Assembly (NCBI GenBank): GCA_003223695.1
Contig: QHVY01000026.1
Span: 3,423 to 11,941 of the forward strand
DNA length: 8,519 bases
Source of the DNA: Acidobacteriota bacterium
GTDB lineage: Bacteria > Acidobacteriota > Thermoanaerobaculia > Gp7-AA8
Direction of reading: 5' to 3'
The translations under genes and the position numbers were made by a program. Positions 6,504 through 8,519 of the stretch are shown piece by piece (within the stretch, counting starts at the first letter, position 1; each line of letters begins with the position of its first letter). A model generated the notes under the pieces. The model was not told the DNA's origin. It saw only the letters and a list, made by a program, of their open reading frames with translations, and ran no database searches.

Positions 6504-6615
6504 GTGTAATCCTGAGCGGAGCGAAGGATCTCGAGAGAACGAACGGCATCGCAACGTGAGATCCTTCGCCGTCTTCGCGGCTCAGGATGACATATTGCTC
6601 GTCAGTCGTGGGCAA
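6490..6615 (-). CDS. 41-codon leader ORF from the former alaS start
   Basis: TTG at 6615 has a strong Shine-Dalgarno, AAGGAG at 6628-6623, seven bases upstream. It begins L/M-P-T-T-D-E, the same six residues as AlaRS, then runs through the inserted repeat (QYVILSREDGEGSHVAMPFV and on) and stops at TGA 6492-6490. The stop lies 14 bases inside alaS in another frame, so the ORF overlaps the alaS ATG. I read it as the ancestral alaS start, cut off by a 112-bp insertion. If it is translated, terminating ribosomes could feed or compete with alaS initiation. I expect no function for the peptide itself. Confidence 0.5.
   Translation of the reverse strand: MPTTDEQYVILSREDGEGSHVAMPFVLSRSFAPLRITHAHD
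6503..6597. mobile_element. Small non-coding palindromic element (MITE/REP-like) at the alaS start
   Basis: A 95-bp insert between two 17-bp direct repeats. Its ends are inverted: TGTGTAATCCTGAGC at the left, and TGTCATCCTGAGC read from the right end starting at 6592. Inside them ATCCTTCGC/GCGAAGGAT and GAGATC/GATCTC also pair, which gives long imperfect arms around a 25-base centre. It has no coding capacity and no transposase, so mobilisation would be in trans. Its last base supplies the A of the alaS ATG (6503), and TCCT at 6510-6513 supplies the AGGA Shine-Dalgarno. The element at 6634-6706 has the same type of end. Confidence 0.7.
6598..6614. repeat. 17-bp direct repeat, copy 2 (ancestral alaS start)
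   Basis: Exact copy of 6486-6502. On its upstream side it joins native leader sequence: AAGGAG, 7 bases, then TTG, whose T is native (6615) and whose TG belongs to the repeat. This suggests the pre-insertion gene began TTG-CCC-ACG-ACT-GAC-GAG and had a good ribosome-binding site. Confidence 0.7.
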
Positions 6616-6622
6616 CCTTGGT

Positions 6623-6628
6623 CTCCTT
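6623..6628 (-). promoter_or_regulatory. Shine-Dalgarno AAGGAG of the former alaS start
   Basis: AAGGAG on the minus strand lies 7 bases before TTG 6615. It is stronger than the AGGA (6513-6510) now serving ATG 6503, yet it drives a frame that ends after 41 codons. Confidence 0.6.
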
Positions 6629-6633
6629 ATTCA

Positions 6634-6706
6634 TGTCATCCCGAGCGCGCGCGCCGCCCACGCCTCCAAGCCCTCTCCTTCGCTTTCGCTCAGGGTCGGG
6701 GTGACA
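6634..6706. repeat. Second palindromic repeat, encoding the recX 3' end
   Basis: Ends are TGTCATCCCGAGC (6634-6646) and, read from the other side, TGTCACCCCGACC (6706-6694): an imperfect terminal inverted repeat of the same style as the element at 6503-6597. The interior includes CTCTCCTTCGCTTTCGCTC, which resembles the GCGAAGGA core of the other element. The recX codons for S-P-R-P and its TGA stop (6704-6690) lie inside the repeat. No obvious target duplication is visible. Confidence 0.6.
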
Positions 6707-7166
6707 AGCCGCGCGTCTCGTTCACAATCTCCCGCACGAGCGCGGCATCGTAACCTTGCTTCAACAAATACGCCGTCAATTTGTTTCGCGCTGCCTGCGC
6801 GCCATAGCGATTAACGAGAATCGGTAGCCGTTTGAGGGCGGTGGCCGCGGCGCGCTGGCGTTCGTCGTCCGCATCGATGTTTTCGCCAACGACGCGGGCG
6901 ATCGTCTCATCATCCACTCCAGCGCTCATCAACTCACGGCGGATGCGCAGCCGCCCCTTGCTCTTCAGCGCGCGCGTGCGGACATACGCAGCGGCGAACC
7001 GCTCGTCGTCGAGCCATTTCTCATTCGCCAGACGCATCACCGTGGCGTTGATCGTCTCCGCATCGAAGCCTTTCGCCCGCAATTTGCGCCGCAGCTCGGC
7101 CGTACTGTTGAATCGATACTTCAGGATCCGCAGGCCTGACACATAGCATCGCTCGAGATCGTCCAT
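6690..7166 (-). CDS. recX: Recombination regulator RecX
   Basis: A 158-residue, all-helical, charged cytoplasmic protein that matches the RecX family, which binds RecA filaments and restrains or remodels them. Its three tandem three-helix repeats are visible: a first with RFNSTAELRRKLRAKGFDAETI, a second with MRLANEKWLDDERFAAAYVRTRALKSKGRLRIRRELMSAGVDDETI and a third ending QAARNKLTAYLLKQGYDAALVREIV. Length is close to E. coli RecX (166). ATG 7166 is preferred over an in-frame TTG at 7172. Neither has a Shine-Dalgarno, but the stop of the gene upstream is only 9 bases away, so translation is probably coupled. The last four residues, S-P-R-P, and the stop come from a palindromic repeat, so the native C-terminus may have been replaced. 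recX-alaS order is as in E. coli, but recA is not the adjacent gene. Confidence 0.9.
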   Translation of the reverse strand: MDDLERCYVSGLRILKYRFNSTAELRRKLRAKGFDAETINATVMRLANEKWLDDERFAAAYVRTRALKSKGRLRIRRELMSAGVDDETIARVVGENIDADDERQRAAATALKRLPILVNRYGAQAARNKLTAYLLKQGYDAALVREIVNETRGLSPRP

Positions 7167-7175
7167 GGTCAAAGT

Positions 7176-8519
7176 TTATCGCTTGAGTGAACTCGCGAGT
7201 GATTCATACTCCTCCAGCCTCGGGAACCTCTGCCGCGCCTCGCCGAAAAGATCACGTGCGCGGCCGTAATCGCGATCGCTGAGCGCCGCGACCGCAGCAA
7301 CGTATGCGAGATATGGATCACGATCGCCGCGCGCGCGGGCGTGCAGTGCGATGTCCTCGATCCACGGATCGGTACCCATTACCAGCCGTGGAAGCGTTCG
7401 AAGTTGAGTTTGCGTCAACAGCGCCTGCATCAACGCCGGCGAGCGCGGCGAAGGCATGCCGAGGAGAACGAACATGACGCGATCAAGGATGTGCTGCGGC
7501 AGAAAATACGCCGGAGCCGCCGCTCGAACCTTCGGCGGCAGCGTGCGCCGAATGAATTCGCTTCGAACGAACGCCTCAGGCGCGCCTGCGACAAGGCCAT
7601 AAACGAGATCCGGAATGCCGATCTGCAGGCTCGGGCTGAGGCGCAGAGGATGATCGTCGGTGAGCGGCGGAGAGTCCGCTATGAGACGTCGCAGGATTTG
7701 CGCATCAGCGAGGAACGTCGCCGCGAGCTGCTCCGGCGTTTCCACTCCGATCCGCACCAGCGAAGACCTGGTGATCGGATCGCGCCACTGACTCGCGAAG
7801 TCTTCGTCGGACGGCGCGCCAGTAGTCCCGCGGCTGCCTAACAAAATCCATTCCGCGCCGGCGCCGCTCCAAAGGCTGCAGTCGGCAAACGCGTCGCAGA
7901 ACGCGGCGATCACTGCTTGATTGTCCGACTGAGAGAGTTGATAGGCCGGCAGCCAATACGAAGCAGTGCCGTTGTCCGTGAGGCGGTCGTGCACGAGGCG
8001 GAAATATTCGCGCGTGTAGAGATTCACGATCCCGGCATTTTTCGGCGGCGGAGGCTCCGCGGTGATCAGGTCGAAGCGCTTCGGCGTCGTCAACAGAAAG
8101 AAGCGGCCGTCTTCAATGTGCGCGTGCACGCGACGATCGGCGAGTGGATTCGCACTGCCCGGCCAGACGATGCTGCTCAGATCGAGAATCGATTTCGAGA
8201 TGTCGACGACGTCAATCGAGTCGAGCTGCCGCGCCTGCGTCAGTGTGTGCGCGGTGATCCCTACGCCATAGCTGATCAAAAGCGCATTTCGCGCGTGCGG
8301 CCGCAGCGCGAGCGGCAGATAAACAAAAAGGCTCATGTAACGGCGGGAAGGAAACGCGGTCCCCGACATCGAGAAACCGTTTGTGAAGAGCTTGTGGATG
8401 TACGGCTGCCCGGCGACATCCTTCTCGAGATAGACGGCGGTCTCGGTCGGTGCTTCCCGAATGGCGACGATGCGCGAATCGCTGAACGCGCGCGTCGCCA
8501 GCGGCAGAAAGTAGTTGGC
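7176..8519 (-). CDS. Spermidine/spermine-synthase-like protein, C-terminal part (5' end beyond window)
   Basis: 447 residues are visible, open to the right edge with no start. The fold is that of the spermidine synthase superfamily. A beta N-domain (VAIREAPTETAVYLEKD, then LFTNGFSMSGTAFPSRRYM) precedes a Rossmann domain with ISYGVGITAHTL (visible residues about 82-93), an acidic strand end VVDIS (104-108), IEDGRFFLLT (135-144) and FDLITAEPPPPKNAGIVNLY (149-168). Authentic polyamine synthases carry D-S/T-x-D-P at that last site with the catalytic Asp; here it reads A-E-P-P-P-P, so aminopropyl transfer is doubtful. The last 50 residues (YVAAVAALSDRDYGRARDLF onward) look like a TPR-type helical pair. 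Homologues with this ITAEPPPP-NAG signature are often C-terminal halves of multi-span membrane fusions, so the missing part may be membrane-embedded. recX follows after 9 bp. The fold is confident, the function unknown. Confidence 0.82.
   Translation of the reverse strand, partial: ANYFLPLATRAFSDSRIVAIREAPTETAVYLEKDVAGQPYIHKLFTNGFSMSGTAFPSRRYMSLFVYLPLALRPHARNALLISYGVGITAHTLTQARQLDSIDVVDISKSILDLSSIVWPGSANPLADRRVHAHIEDGRFFLLTTPKRFDLITAEPPPPKNAGIVNLYTREYFRLVHDRLTDNGTASYWLPAYQLSQSDNQAVIAAFCDAFADCSLWSGAGAEWILLGSRGTTGAPSDEDFASQWRDPITRSSLVRIGVETPEQLAATFLADAQILRRLIADSPPLTDDHPLRLSPSLQIGIPDLVYGLVAGAPEAFVRSEFIRRTLPPKVRAAAPAYFLPQHILDRVMFVLLGMPSPRSPALMQALLTQTQLRTLPRLVMGTDPWIEDIALHARARGDRDPYLAYVAAVAALSDRDYGRARDLFGEARQRFPRLEEYESLASSLKR

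Noticed and set aside
3834..6554. AlaRS start at 6554, giving 17 extra residues
   Set aside because: The codon is TTG, lies inside the palindromic element, and the added residues (RCRSFSRDPSLRSGLH) are repeat-derived. ATG 6503 has a Shine-Dalgarno and matches AlaRS N-termini.
6486..6706. CRISPR-like repeat array in the recX-alaS gap
   Set aside because: There are only two copies of one 17-bp direct repeat, plus palindromes of different length and sequence. No regular spacer pattern and no cas genes are present.

Overview
The window is bacterial, GC-rich and densely coded. Every gene I can support lies on the minus strand, so transcription runs from right to left. No single marker fixes the lineage. 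An Ig-like C-terminal domain on a secreted protein, a spermidine-synthase-like fusion protein and 'TGTCATCCTGAGC...'-type palindromic repeats are the mix I would expect from an Acidobacteriota-like or other soil/subsurface genome; this is inference.

Layout in transcription order. (1) 8519-7176: C-terminal part of a spermidine/spermine-synthase-like protein, cut by the right edge. (2) 7166-6690: recX, 9 bp downstream. (3) 6706-6503: a short intergenic region made almost entirely of two related palindromic repeats, a leftover leader ORF and the alaS start. (4) 6503-3834: alaS, a full-length alanyl-tRNA synthetase. (5) 3846-3731: a double-hairpin repeat that overlaps the alaS stop, then a likely promoter. 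(6) 3730-2291: a secreted protein with Ig-like domains. (7) 2284-2252: a perfect 10-bp hairpin. (8) 2251-1499: a class I SAM-dependent methyltransferase. (9) 1502-1: a coenzyme-B12-dependent acyl-CoA mutase large subunit, ATGA-overlapped with the methyltransferase, broken near its 5' end by a frame-shifting deletion and cut by the left edge.

The genes form two transcription blocks. The right block (synthase-like, recX, alaS) keeps the recX-alaS pairing known from E. coli (recA-recX-alaS), but the gene directly upstream of recX is not recA. The left block (secreted protein, methyltransferase, mutase) is tightly spaced and probably co-transcribed from a promoter near 3800-3772.

The most striking feature is how small repeats have reshaped gene ends. 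One repeat sits inside a 17-bp direct duplication of the first alaS codons. It appears to have replaced an ancestral TTG start with a new ATG and a new Shine-Dalgarno, and left the old start as a 41-codon leader ORF overlapping alaS. A related repeat supplies the last codons and stop of recX, and an unrelated double hairpin supplies the last codons and stop of alaS. The second notable point is the mutase: a homology-based call would be methylmalonyl-CoA mutase, but its two substrate-determining positions read Phe and Gln, the isobutyryl-CoA mutase pattern. I see no CRISPR array, tRNA, rRNA or transposase, and no gene-free stretch longer than about 200 bases.
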